Assembly: GCA_025992315.1 (NCBI GenBank)
Contig: DAJPHG010000001.1
Span: 186,001-250,000 of the forward strand
DNA: 64,000 nucleotides
Reading direction: 5' to 3'
Source: HGM10766 sp900757295
Lineage (GTDB): Bacteria; Bacillota_I; Bacilli_A; RF39; UBA660
In this document: positions 24,428 to 33,068 of the stretch, piece after piece
Layout of the letters: every line of letters begins with the position of its first letter
How positions within the stretch are numbered: position 1 is the first letter of the stretch
The notes under the pieces: model-generated
What the model was told of the DNA's origin: nothing
Seen by the model: only the letters and a program-made list of their open reading frames with translations
The model's database searches: none
Made by a program: the position numbers and the translations under genes

Positions 24428-27400
24428 CTATAATTCAAGTGTTTCTATATTATCATCAGTTGCTTCTACATCGGGCTTAACTAACTTAATTAGTTCATGA
24501 ACTCCTTCATTAACAACATATCCAAAATCATTGCCTACAATAGCATATAAATCACGAGACATCTTACTTAGTTTAATAACATTTTGTTCTGCTATTCCGT
24601 TACCAACCCAAATACCATTATTAGTTTTTACATTAGATTTATACCATTCATCATATTGATATTTTTTTAAATTATCATTTGTATCAATTAAAACGAAGTT
24701 AATTAATTCTAAAGCTTTTGCTTTAATAATAGTTTTTGTAAAGTTATTTTTAGTATCTGGTTTTATACGATTAAATAATTCATCTAAACCTACAATAATT
24801 ACACATAAGTTACTATACTTACTTAAAACAGAACTATCATAGTCATTTTCTTCATATACTTTAACTTTATCATCTACAAAACTATTTAATTGGCTTAGTA
24901 AGTCATCAAAACTTTTATTACTATATAGTTTGCTGTCTACATATGCTGAGTTAACTAATTTATACAAATCAAACACCATAAGTTTAACATTGGATGTTTT
25001 TGATATAACTGCTGCAAGTCCATTAATAAAGTTTTTAGTATTATTAATAGCTGCTGAAGAAATTATTGATAAGTAATTCATTTTAAAATCGAATGTTGAT
25101 ATTTCTAAAGAATATTTTGCTACGCCTATTGGTACATTTGTAATATCTTTAATACTATTACTTACATAAGTAACATCTACATCATCTGGTAATACAGGTA
25201 TTTTTTGAGCTTTTAAAGATAAAGATTTGTTTAATTGTTCACAAGTATTTTTGATTGTTTCTAACAAGTTTTCAGTATTACATACTGTTGCAGATTGAAA
25301 TTCATAAACTTCATCAAGTTTTACTAGGCCTCTACCTTTATTATCAGATGGTTTCATTTTATGAACATTTCCTAAGATATTAGAATAATCATAAGGGTCT
25401 ATTAATTGTAATGGAATATTTTGACTAAAGTTTTGTCTTAGTTTAAATCTTATTGAATTAGATGTAGTTGATGTAGTTATAAAAGTAATTCCATATTTTA
25501 CACATTCCCTAGTAATTTGAATTATATTTTCTTCTAGAGATTCATAATTTTCCATAAATGTTTCATAGTTATTTATTATAACAACTATATTAGGCAATCT
25601 ACTATCACTATATGTATTATATGCATCTAGAGTACCTCCATAATCGATGAATAATTTTTTTCTTTGATTTATTATATCAGTTAGCATTTTAAATAAATTC
25701 AAGATATGATCAGTGTCATTACTTAATAAAATATTACCTATTTGAGGAGCATTATTAAACATTTTTAAAGTTTCTGCACCGCAATCTATAATATACATAT
25801 TTAATTCATCTGTAGTATAAGTAGTTATACAAGAGTAACATATTGCTGATAACAAATCTTCTTTTCCTGAACCAGCCATTCCATAAATTATTGTATTTCC
25901 TTCTTTTGATAAAGGGAGTGTTAATAAATGTTGACTTTGGTTTGCTGGATTATCATATTCTCCAATTACAGGATTAATTATATAATTTTCTTTTTGATAA
26001 TTATATTTTTTCTTTAAGTCGTCTACAAATATTACATTTGGTATTCTATCTAGCCATAATTGATCTACAGTAATATTTTCTTTATTGGCTACAGTAGTTA
26101 AGTATTTTACTACATTTAATAATACTTCACCATTATTTTTTACATTGTCTTGTTTTATAATTTCATCTACGCTTTTAACAGTGTACCCTACATTATTTAT
26201 AAAATTTAATGATGTATCTATTTTCTTTTTTATTTTTTCTGATGGGATATATGGCATTCCACAATATGCTGCTTGACCCATTGCAAAATAATCATTATAA
26301 CCTACTAATAGATAGAATCTACCAGCTTGTTTCAAAGCTGCAGCATCTGGAACTCTTATCATATCATTACTATCAGCTTTGTCTTGAACTTTTAAACATA
26401 CTTTAAATCTTGAGTTACTCCAAATCTGTTCGTTGACAACACCAGCAGGCTTTTGAGTAGCTAATATTAAATGTACTCCTAATGAACGGCCAATACGAGC
26501 TGTAGAAACTAATTGATCCATAAATTCTGGTTGCTGAGCTTTTAATTCAGCAAATTCATCACTAATTATAAATAGATGCGAAATTGGTTTATCTACTACA
26601 CCTTCTCTATATAATTTTTGGTACTTATAAATATCTATTGTAGATTCTCCACTTATATCTCTAGCTTTATTAAATTCTCTTTGACGTCTTTTTAGTTCTG
26701 ACTCTATAGAAGCAAGAGATCTATTTAATTCGTTAGCATCTAAGTTAGTTATTGTTCCTGCAATATGAGGAAGTTTAATACCAAGTTCTTTATTTTCAAA
26801 TGCTAGCGCTAATCCTCCACCTTTATAATCTATTAAAACAAATGAAACTTCATTAGGACTATAGTTTATAGCCATTGATAATATAAAGGTTATAATCCAT
26901 TCTGATTTCCCTGAACCTGTAGTTCCTGCTACTAAACCATGTGGTCCATGGAATTTTTCATGTAAATCAATTTTAAATAATTCGCCACTTTCATCTATTC
27001 CAACCGGAGCAGATAAAGATATTGTAGGATCATTTGCTTTCCATCTATTAGAAGCATTTAATTGTTCAACTTTACCTATATTATATAATTCTAAGAAGCC
27101 GTAACTATCTGGCAAACCTTTAGATTTTGATTCTATATTTATAGGAATATTAGCTAATATTAAACAACAAGCATCTATATCAATACTATTTGGAAATTCT
27201 GCCATAAATGTTTTTTGATTAGTAGACACAAGTTCATTTTCTATTAAACCAGAAGTTTCTGGATTAATATTAATAAAGCATGTACATTCATTAGGCAGAT
27301 TTGATAACTTATCATTTGATATTAACATGCTAAACCCTAAATTGTCTTTAGATTTTAATATTTTTTTAACAAAATTATAATCTGCGATTGATTTAAAATC

Positions 27401-29059
27401 ATCAGTAATTATTAAATAATATGGATTAAATTGTTTATAAACATCTTTTTCTTTTTCATTTAAATTTTCTTCTCTATATGAATATTCTTTTTCTAAATAA
27501 GATGCAACTTCTTTTATTTCATCATTATTTGTGGCATAGAAACGATTAGTTTTTTCATTATCCCATATATGCTGTATAACTTTGAAAGACTCCCAATTAG
27601 AAGAATTTTGTTCATTAGTTAAAATAACTATTTTTAAGATATCTCCAGTATAAAATGTAATTAGTTGCATTAGCAACCCACGCATGAATTCTTTTGTTAA
27701 ATTGTATTGGCCGACTATACCAGTTATTCTTTTTTCTAGAAGCGACACTGTGATTGGTGCACCATTAACTTCTTTAGATTCATCTACTAAGTTCCTAATA
27801 ATTTCTTTTAAAATATCATCTTCCATTGTAAATTTTTCTTGTGGATATTTGATATCTATATCTAATGGAACAGTACCTAAACCTAACCTAACTGTTAAAA
27901 AGTCATCTTCTTCCATTTTTCTTTCCCATAGTTTTGGTTTGCGATTGATTATTATTTCAGCACATTCTTCTAAAGATATAAAATTTTCATTCAGTATTTG
28001 TCTTTGTTCAGTGATTTTTTTAACTATTTCTTGTCTTTTAGATTGAATATATAATTCATATTTATCTCTTCTTTTAATTTCATCTTTTCTTGATTTATGA
28101 GCTTTATATTTTTTTGTAATTAAAGGCCATACTAACATTGTTCCAATCATTGCTACACCCATTACAATTGAAGGAAGGGCACTACTAATTCCTTGATCAG
28201 ATTGAGTAGCACGAGTTATACCTGTATATAATGTAACCATAGCTGTCATGGACATTGTCATCATAGGCCCTATAGTTATTAATACTGGCATGTCATCTTC
28301 TTTTTCTTTTGATGGTGGCTCATCGATTGTCATTTCAACAGTTTCAATTTTACTTCTAAATCTTGGTGCACGATTAAAATAATCACTTTTTTTATAAACT
28401 GTAACATTTGGATCATCATCTTCTAGGATAGTGTCATCATTATTAATTATATTAGACATATCTTTAGGTATTAAGGTAGTTGAAACACTTAGAGCTGGAT
28501 TATTAACAATTAAAGTATTACCAATTGGTATTATTTTAAGCCCCATAATAAAGATAACGACACCATGTGGTATATAACTTTCTTGCATAGCAAAACCATT
28601 TACATATGTTTTATAAGATTTATCTAAGTTTTCAACATGCCATCTATTATTTTGATATTTTAATTTAGCATGTTTCATTGCTATTAAACTATTATTATAA
28701 TTAATTTGACAATTAGAATCACGTCCTATTAATATTTCCGTATTATCATTAACACAATAATAGTTTAATTCATTATAAATTTTTGTACAAAAGATAGCTA
28801 TTATTTCATCATTCAAGTGGTTTTTTAAAAAATAAAACGTATCGATATTAACTAAAACTTCTTCCTTAATTTCCCCATTAACATATAAATCAAAATCATA
28901 GTTACATGTTAATTTCCAAAAATTATTACTTTCCTCCATATTAATTAAATTACGTTTTTGATTATTTTCATCAAGATCAGTTATCCAATAACTTCCACTG
29001 ATATCTAGAGGTAAAGTATATGTTTCTAGTCGTTCATTTTTAATTATATAAATTAACAT
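24428..29059 (-). CDS. essC: EssC-like FtsK/SpoIIIE ATPase, motor of type VII secretion
   Basis: 1543 residues, the usual size for EssC. Order: beta-rich N-terminus and FHA domain (IGRDSNCQI, HAKLKYQ, about 100-170); two membrane helices (about 257-282 and 293-318); three FtsK-type domains. D1 has Walker A GTTGSGKSE (about 709), VLIDYKGGG and SDEFAEL (about 833), so it can hydrolyse ATP. D2 has GMAGSGKED (about 1058), with Glu in place of the Ser/Thr of Walker A. D3 (about 1331) reads SSAAINNTKNF and has no P-loop. Degenerate D2 and D3 are partly known in EssC. It energises export of the small helical proteins encoded upstream. Ribosome site GAGGTG. Confidence 0.93.
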   Translation of the reverse strand: MLIYIIKNERLETYTLPLDISGSYWITDLDENNQKRNLINMEESNNFWKLTCNYDFDLYVNGEIKEEVLVNIDTFYFLKNHLNDEIIAIFCTKIYNELNYYCVNDNTEILIGRDSNCQINYNNSLIAMKHAKLKYQNNRWHVENLDKSYKTYVNGFAMQESYIPHGVVIFIMGLKIIPIGNTLIVNNPALSVSTTLIPKDMSNIINNDDTILEDDDPNVTVYKKSDYFNRAPRFRSKIETVEMTIDEPPSKEKEDDMPVLITIGPMMTMSMTAMVTLYTGITRATQSDQGISSALPSIVMGVAMIGTMLVWPLITKKYKAHKSRKDEIKRRDKYELYIQSKRQEIVKKITEQRQILNENFISLEECAEIIINRKPKLWERKMEEDDFLTVRLGLGTVPLDIDIKYPQEKFTMEDDILKEIIRNLVDESKEVNGAPITVSLLEKRITGIVGQYNLTKEFMRGLLMQLITFYTGDILKIVILTNEQNSSNWESFKVIQHIWDNEKTNRFYATNNDEIKEVASYLEKEYSYREENLNEKEKDVYKQFNPYYLIITDDFKSIADYNFVKKILKSKDNLGFSMLISNDKLSNLPNECTCFININPETSGLIENELVSTNQKTFMAEFPNSIDIDACCLILANIPINIESKSKGLPDSYGFLELYNIGKVEQLNASNRWKANDPTISLSAPVGIDESGELFKIDLHEKFHGPHGLVAGTTGSGKSEWIITFILSMAINYSPNEVSFVLIDYKGGGLALAFENKELGIKLPHIAGTITNLDANELNRSLASIESELKRRQREFNKARDISGESTIDIYKYQKLYREGVVDKPISHLFIISDEFAELKAQQPEFMDQLVSTARIGRSLGVHLILATQKPAGVVNEQIWSNSRFKVCLKVQDKADSNDMIRVPDAAALKQAGRFYLLVGYNDYFAMGQAAYCGMPYIPSEKIKKKIDTSLNFINNVGYTVKSVDEIIKQDNVKNNGEVLLNVVKYLTTVANKENITVDQLWLDRIPNVIFVDDLKKKYNYQKENYIINPVIGEYDNPANQSQHLLTLPLSKEGNTIIYGMAGSGKEDLLSAICYSCITTYTTDELNMYIIDCGAETLKMFNNAPQIGNILLSNDTDHILNLFKMLTDIINQRKKLFIDYGGTLDAYNTYSDSRLPNIVVIINNYETFMENYESLEENIIQITRECVKYGITFITTSTTSNSIRFKLRQNFSQNIPLQLIDPYDYSNILGNVHKMKPSDNKGRGLVKLDEVYEFQSATVCNTENLLETIKNTCEQLNKSLSLKAQKIPVLPDDVDVTYVSNSIKDITNVPIGVAKYSLEISTFDFKMNYLSIISSAAINNTKNFINGLAAVISKTSNVKLMVFDLYKLVNSAYVDSKLYSNKSFDDLLSQLNSFVDDKVKVYEENDYDSSVLSKYSNLCVIIVGLDELFNRIKPDTKNNFTKTIIKAKALELINFVLIDTNDNLKKYQYDEWYKSNVKTNNGIWVGNGIAEQNVIKLSKMSRDLYAIVGNDFGYVVNEGVHELIKLVKPDVEATDDNIETLEL

Positions 29060-29101
29060 TACCGCACCTCACATATCAACCCTACTATATGTTATATAAT
29101 A

Positions 29102-29137
29102 CCAAAAAAAAACTACAAAAACAATATTTTGTAGTTT
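29102..29137 (-). terminator. Terminator between substrate pair 2 and essC
   Basis: ACTACAAAA / TTTTGTAGT (29112-29120, 29127-29135), followed on the minus strand by nine T residues. It would let the small substrates be made in excess over the motor protein. Confidence 0.75.
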
Positions 29138-29145
29138 CATTAAAA

Positions 29146-29496
29146 TTATAATGAACTCAATGTAGCATTAATAATTTCAAATTCATTAGTTTTTGCACTT
29201 GCATTAGCTGTTGCATTTGTTTCATTTGTTTGAGTTTGTGTAACATACTTCTCTAACGCACTATGAAGTTTATCACCATAATTTTTAACTTTTGTGCTTA
29301 TTGTTTTAAAAGTATTACTTAATGCAGACCATTTGTTAGCTAGCTCTAAAGAAGTATTATCATTCCCTTCTTTAATTTTAGCTGAAATTGCTTCACAAAG
29401 TGATTGTATATCTGAACAATATGATTGAATTACACTTGATTCTGTATCTAATCTATTAGATTGTGTTCTTAATTCATCAGAACTAAACGCAGCCAT
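29146..29496 (-). CDS. WXG100-like type VII substrate, pair 2, second gene
   Basis: 116 residues, all helical, without signal peptide. The helix-turn-helix of the WXG100 form has the turn near LANKWSALSNTF (W-S-A in place of W-x-G). It is homologous to the second gene of pair 1 (29987-30343): both start MA.FS..E.RQS with a similar first helix. The C-terminal tail is Thr/Asn/Ala-rich (TQTQTNETNATANASAKTNE). The gene starts 18 bases after the stop of its partner, and the two proteins probably form a heterodimer exported by the EssC-like ATPase. Confidence 0.75.
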   Translation of the reverse strand: MAAFSSDELRTQSNRLDTESSVIQSYCSDIQSLCEAISAKIKEGNDNTSLELANKWSALSNTFKTISTKVKNYGDKLHSALEKYVTQTQTNETNATANASAKTNEFEIINATLSSL

Positions 29497-29514
29497 TATT
29501 CCACTCCCTTTCTG

Positions 29515-29805
29515 TTATCCTATACTCGAATTATTTAATGATGCTTGCTCATCTAAATATGAATTAGTTTCGTTTACTAAATTATTGATATTGGTATTTA
29601 AGTCTCCACCAATAGTTTGAAGAAGCTTTTGTATTTTTTCTTGAATTTCTGCTCCAAGGTTAGCGCCTTCTGCAAATTTTCTAAATTCTTCATTATTCAT
29701 AACATAATTGAATGTTTCTGATGATTCTTTAATTTTTGAATTATCAGTGCTAACTCTACTAATGTTAGAACGTACATAATCAATTTCATTATATCCAAGT
29801 GCCAT
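29515..29805 (-). CDS. Small helical type VII substrate, pair 2, first gene
   Basis: 96 residues, two amphipathic helices with a central turn (EGANLGAEIQEK), ending NSYLDEQASLNN. It is paralogous to the gene at 30362-30649 (shared MAL start, NYV..N motif, LG..EKI and the tail FLDEQ / YLDEQ). It lacks the W-x-G Trp. AGGAGG lies upstream. It has its own promoter and precedes its WXG100-like partner. Confidence 0.75.
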   Translation of the reverse strand: MALGYNEIDYVRSNISRVSTDNSKIKESSETFNYVMNNEEFRKFAEGANLGAEIQEKIQKLLQTIGGDLNTNINNLVNETNSYLDEQASLNNSSIG

Positions 29806-29875
29806 AATTTTTCCTCCTTTTACTTATATTATTTTTATAGCAAATAATAAATAGATTGTCTCTATTTACAATTTC

Positions 29876-29904
29876 AGTATAGTGCTTATAAATTTAATAA
29901 TCAA
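29876..29904 (-). promoter_or_regulatory. Promoter of substrate pair 2
   Basis: Minus strand TTGATT (29904-29899), 17-base spacer, TATACT (29881-29876). The transcript would begin with a leader that can form the stem AAATAGA ... TCTATTT. The promoter of pair 1 has the same TATACTGAA and a similar leader hairpin. Confidence 0.75.
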
Positions 29905-29911
29905 TAGAATT

Positions 29912-29941
29912 GCAAAAAACTTGACATTTTTTTGTCAAGTT
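29912..29941 (-). terminator. Terminator of substrate pair 1
   Basis: AACTTGACA / TGTCAAGTT (29918-29926, 29933-29941), followed on the minus strand by TTTTTTGCA. It separates the two substrate pairs into two transcripts. Confidence 0.8.
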
Positions 29942-29986
29942 GATTTTATTTATTATTTGCTATAACTATAAATAAAAGGCCTGTAA

Positions 29987-30343
29987 TTAAGCTCTAAAGA
30001 AATCTGCCATAGATTGAAATTTATCCGCAATGTTATTTCTAACTTTACTTTTTGCATTTGTAATAGCTTCAGATGCAGCTTCAGTTGCTTTTGTTTTTGC
30101 AGCATAAAGTTTCATTCTATTTGCCATTCCTGTCATTGCTGCATCATATGCAGTCCCCATATTTGCAAATGAGTCACTATTTTCATTCCACGCATTTCCT
30201 AGACTACTATCTTCACTTTGAATTATACTACCAATAGTAGAGCAAGTAGTAGCTAATTGACTAAATAAGCTTTGAATTGATTGCGCTTGACTTTCTAATT
30301 TAACAGATTGTCTTCCAACTTCGCTTGCTGAAAAATTTGCCAT
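29987..30343 (-). CDS. WXG100-like type VII substrate, pair 1, second gene
   Basis: 118 residues, helical hairpin with the turn at LGNAWNENSDSFANM (W-N-E in place of W-x-G), then a basic, Ala-rich C-terminal helix (YAAKTKATEAASEAITNA) and an aromatic end (MADFFRA). No signal peptide. It has AGGAGG upstream and sits 18 bases after its partner gene, the same spacing as in pair 2. Members of this superfamily are exported as folded dimers. Whether this is a substrate, a chaperone of larger toxins, or both is not visible; no LXG toxin gene is present here. Confidence 0.78.
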   Translation of the reverse strand: MANFSASEVGRQSVKLESQAQSIQSLFSQLATTCSTIGSIIQSEDSSLGNAWNENSDSFANMGTAYDAAMTGMANRMKLYAAKTKATEAASEAITNAKSKVRNNIADKFQSMADFFRA

Positions 30344-30361
30344 TTTCTTTCCTCCTTCTTA

Positions 30362-30649
30362 CTATGCAACATTGTTATTATTGGCTTGTTGCTCGTCTAA
30401 AAAATTATTTGTTTGTTGGATTAATTCTTCTATATTAGGTAAAACTTCACTACTTGTTTGATTAATCATTTCATTAATTTTCTCTTCCCATTGACTACCT
30501 ACTGCTGTACCATCTGTCCAAATTGAAATATCATTATTTGATTTAACATAGTTAATAGTATTTATGCAATCTTCAATTTTAGGCTTTCCCGCAGAAATTT
30601 CATCTAATAATGTTCTTACTTGTGAAATTGCACTATCCTGTAATGCCAT
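30362..30649 (-). CDS. Small helical type VII substrate, pair 1, first gene
   Basis: 95 residues from the ATG at 30649 (MALQDSAIS), the start that matches its paralogue at 29515-29805; a TTG six bases earlier is closer to AAGGAGG and is an alternative. Two helices with a turn at DGTAVGSQWEEK, ending NNFLDEQQANNN. It is the first gene behind a promoter whose spacer contains nine consecutive G on the minus strand, so its expression may be phase-variable. Confidence 0.75.
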   Translation of the reverse strand: MALQDSAISQVRTLLDEISAGKPKIEDCINTINYVKSNNDISIWTDGTAVGSQWEEKINEMINQTSSEVLPNIEELIQQTNNFLDEQQANNNNVA

Positions 30650-30724
30650 ACTCAAAATCCCTCCTTTACTTATACTTTTTAATCTTTAATAAATATAAAT
30701 AGCATTTCTTCTATTTATATATTC

Positions 30725-30755
30725 AGTATACCCCCCCCCAATTTCATTTTGTAAA
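30725..30755 (-). promoter_or_regulatory. Promoter of substrate pair 1 with poly-G spacer
   Basis: Minus strand TTTACA (30755-30750), a 19-base spacer ending in nine G (30739-30731), then TATACT (30730-30725). Homopolymer G tracts of this length are rare in such AT-rich DNA. Placed between -35 and -10, their slippage would change the spacer length and so promoter strength. The spacer is 2 bases over the optimum at nine G. Confidence 0.7.
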
Positions 30756-30781
30756 CATTATGTTTTGCATGACTTTATGCA

Positions 30782-30807
30782 CTAAAAAATGAATCTCTCG
30801 ATTCATT
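30782..30807 (-). terminator. Terminator of tex
   Basis: AATGAATC / GATTCATT with TCTC loop (30788-30807), followed on the minus strand by TTTTTT and overlapping the stop. Confidence 0.85.
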
Positions 30808-32953
30808 AATTTTCTTTTATTAAACTTAAATTTACTTTTTGCTTATCTAAATCAATTTTATCTACATAACATGTAACTATATCTCCAACATTTACTATAT
30901 CTAATGGATTAGATACAAAATTATTTGACATTTTAGAAATATGAATTAATCCATCATCATGTAACCCAATATCAACAAATGCTCCAAATGAGGCAACATT
31001 TCTTACAGTTCCCTGTAATTGCATACCTACTTTTAAATCTTCCAAATGAAGAATATCACTTTTTAATATTGGTGCTTCTAAAGTGTCACGTGGATCTAGT
31101 CCGGGTGATAATAGTTCTTTTATAATATCTTCTAATGTATATACATCTGTATCTAATAATTTAGATAATTCAGTTATATTTTGTTTCTTTAATTCTTCTT
31201 TAAATTCTGATTCATTTATATCCTTAATATTTAAATTTAAATGTTCTAATAATTTATTAGCTATTCCATAACTTTCTGGATGAATTCCTGTATTATCTAA
31301 TTCATTATTACTATTAGGTATTCTTAAGAAACCAATAGCTTGTTCATAAATTTTAGAATTCATACCTTTTATATCTTTTATTTCTTCTCTGTTTTTTATT
31401 TTATGTTTTTCTTTATAGTCATAAATATTCTTAATAACTGATTTAGTTAATCCAGAAACATATTTTAAAATACTTTTAGATGCTGTATTAATATTTACTC
31501 CAACTTCATTAACTACTTTAGATGTAGTAAAGTCTAGTGCTTCTGTTAATTGTTTTTGATTAACATCATATTGATATTCTCCTACCCCAATAGATTTAGG
31601 ATCTATCTTAACTAATTCAGATAGTGGGTCTTGTACTCTTCTTCCTATAGAAACAGCACTTCTTTTTTCTACTGCTAAATCAGGAAACTCTTCGATAGCA
31701 AGCTTAGATGCGCTATATATAGATGCTCCTGCTTCACTAGTAATAATATATTTACAATTCAAATTATATTCTTTAATCATCTCTGCAACTAGTTTTTCTG
31801 ATTCTCTAGATGCAGTTCCATTACCTATAGAAATCAAAGTAACATTATATTTCTCTACTAAATTTTTTACAATTAATTTACTTGCTTTGATATATTCTTC
31901 TTTTTTAGATCCATTTAAAAATGGCTTGACAACTGTTGAATCTAAGTAATTACCATTTTCATCTACTACTGCTAACTTGCAACCATTAACATAACCAGGA
32001 TCAAAGCCTAATACAACTTGTTTTTTTATCGGTCTTGTTAATAATAAATGTTCTAAATTAACTTGGAATGTATCAATTGCTAGTTTTTCACTATTTTCTG
32101 TTAGTTCATTTCTTATTTCTCTGGTAATTGATGGTAAAATTAATCTTTTTAAAGAATCTAAGATTGCATTTTTTACGATATCTACTACAAATGATTCTTT
32201 ATTTTTGATAATTTTATTTTCTAAAAATGCAACAATTTTATCTTTATCGTAGTCTAAGCTTACTGTCAAAACTTTTTCCTTTTCTCCTCGATTTAATGCT
32301 AAGACACGGTAATGTTTTATATATTTAATTCTGTCACTAAATTCATAATACATTTCATATATTTTATTTTCATCTACAGCATCTTTTTTTATTTTACTAG
32401 TAATAAAACCCGAATTAAAAATATTTATTCTAATCCATTTTCTATAATATGCATTATCACTTATCCATTCACTTATTATATATCCAGCATTCTCTATAGC
32501 TTTATCTTGATCGATATCAAAGTTTTTACATAAGTCTTCTATTGTTCCTTTGGTAGGAAAACTCATAATCATTTTAGCAAGTGGTTCTAAGCCCATTTTT
32601 ATGGCTTCACTAGCTTTTGTTTTTTTCTTTTCTTTAAAAGGCCTATATAAATCTTCTACTTCAGTTAGTTTATTACATTCCATAATTTGTTTTTGTAATT
32701 CTTCTGTTAATAAACCTTTTTCATCTATAAGACGAATTACATCTTGTTTTCTAGTTAATAAATTATTTTGATATTTATATGTCTCTTCTATTTCTCTTAT
32801 TTGATCTTCATTTAAATTTCCAGTTCTTTCTTTTCTATATCTAGCAATAAAAGGTATAGTTGCACCTTCTTCTAACATAGTTAATACTTCATTTATTTGT
32901 TGTTCTTTTAAATTTAGTGAAGTAGCTAAATTTTTAATTATCCACTCTTCCAT
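30806..32953 (-). CDS. tex: Tex-family RNA-binding transcription accessory protein
   Basis: 715 residues from the ATG at 32953, with AGGTG at suitable spacing; a GTG 9 bases upstream is possible. The N-terminal Tex helical domain begins with EEGATIPFIARYRKE, the conserved family start, followed by a YqgF-like RNase H fold (VVLGFDPGYVNGCKLAVV), helix-hairpin-helix segments (VGVNINTASKSILKYVSGL) and a C-terminal S1 domain (GTVRNVASFGAFVDIGLH to VNLSLIKEN). Tex binds RNA and the transcription machinery and is widely conserved. It is a single-gene unit. Confidence 0.95.
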   Translation of the reverse strand: MEEWIIKNLATSLNLKEQQINEVLTMLEEGATIPFIARYRKERTGNLNEDQIREIEETYKYQNNLLTRKQDVIRLIDEKGLLTEELQKQIMECNKLTEVEDLYRPFKEKKKTKASEAIKMGLEPLAKMIMSFPTKGTIEDLCKNFDIDQDKAIENAGYIISEWISDNAYYRKWIRINIFNSGFITSKIKKDAVDENKIYEMYYEFSDRIKYIKHYRVLALNRGEKEKVLTVSLDYDKDKIVAFLENKIIKNKESFVVDIVKNAILDSLKRLILPSITREIRNELTENSEKLAIDTFQVNLEHLLLTRPIKKQVVLGFDPGYVNGCKLAVVDENGNYLDSTVVKPFLNGSKKEEYIKASKLIVKNLVEKYNVTLISIGNGTASRESEKLVAEMIKEYNLNCKYIITSEAGASIYSASKLAIEEFPDLAVEKRSAVSIGRRVQDPLSELVKIDPKSIGVGEYQYDVNQKQLTEALDFTTSKVVNEVGVNINTASKSILKYVSGLTKSVIKNIYDYKEKHKIKNREEIKDIKGMNSKIYEQAIGFLRIPNSNNELDNTGIHPESYGIANKLLEHLNLNIKDINESEFKEELKKQNITELSKLLDTDVYTLEDIIKELLSPGLDPRDTLEAPILKSDILHLEDLKVGMQLQGTVRNVASFGAFVDIGLHDDGLIHISKMSNNFVSNPLDIVNVGDIVTCYVDKIDLDKQKVNLSLIKEN

Positions 32954-33068
32954 TTTTATCACCTAGTAAATTATAGCATGTTTCAAATTTATTTATAATA
33001 TTTATTAGATTATATATGGATAATAGACAATATTTTTGTTAAACTATAAATATGGAAGTGAACTTATT

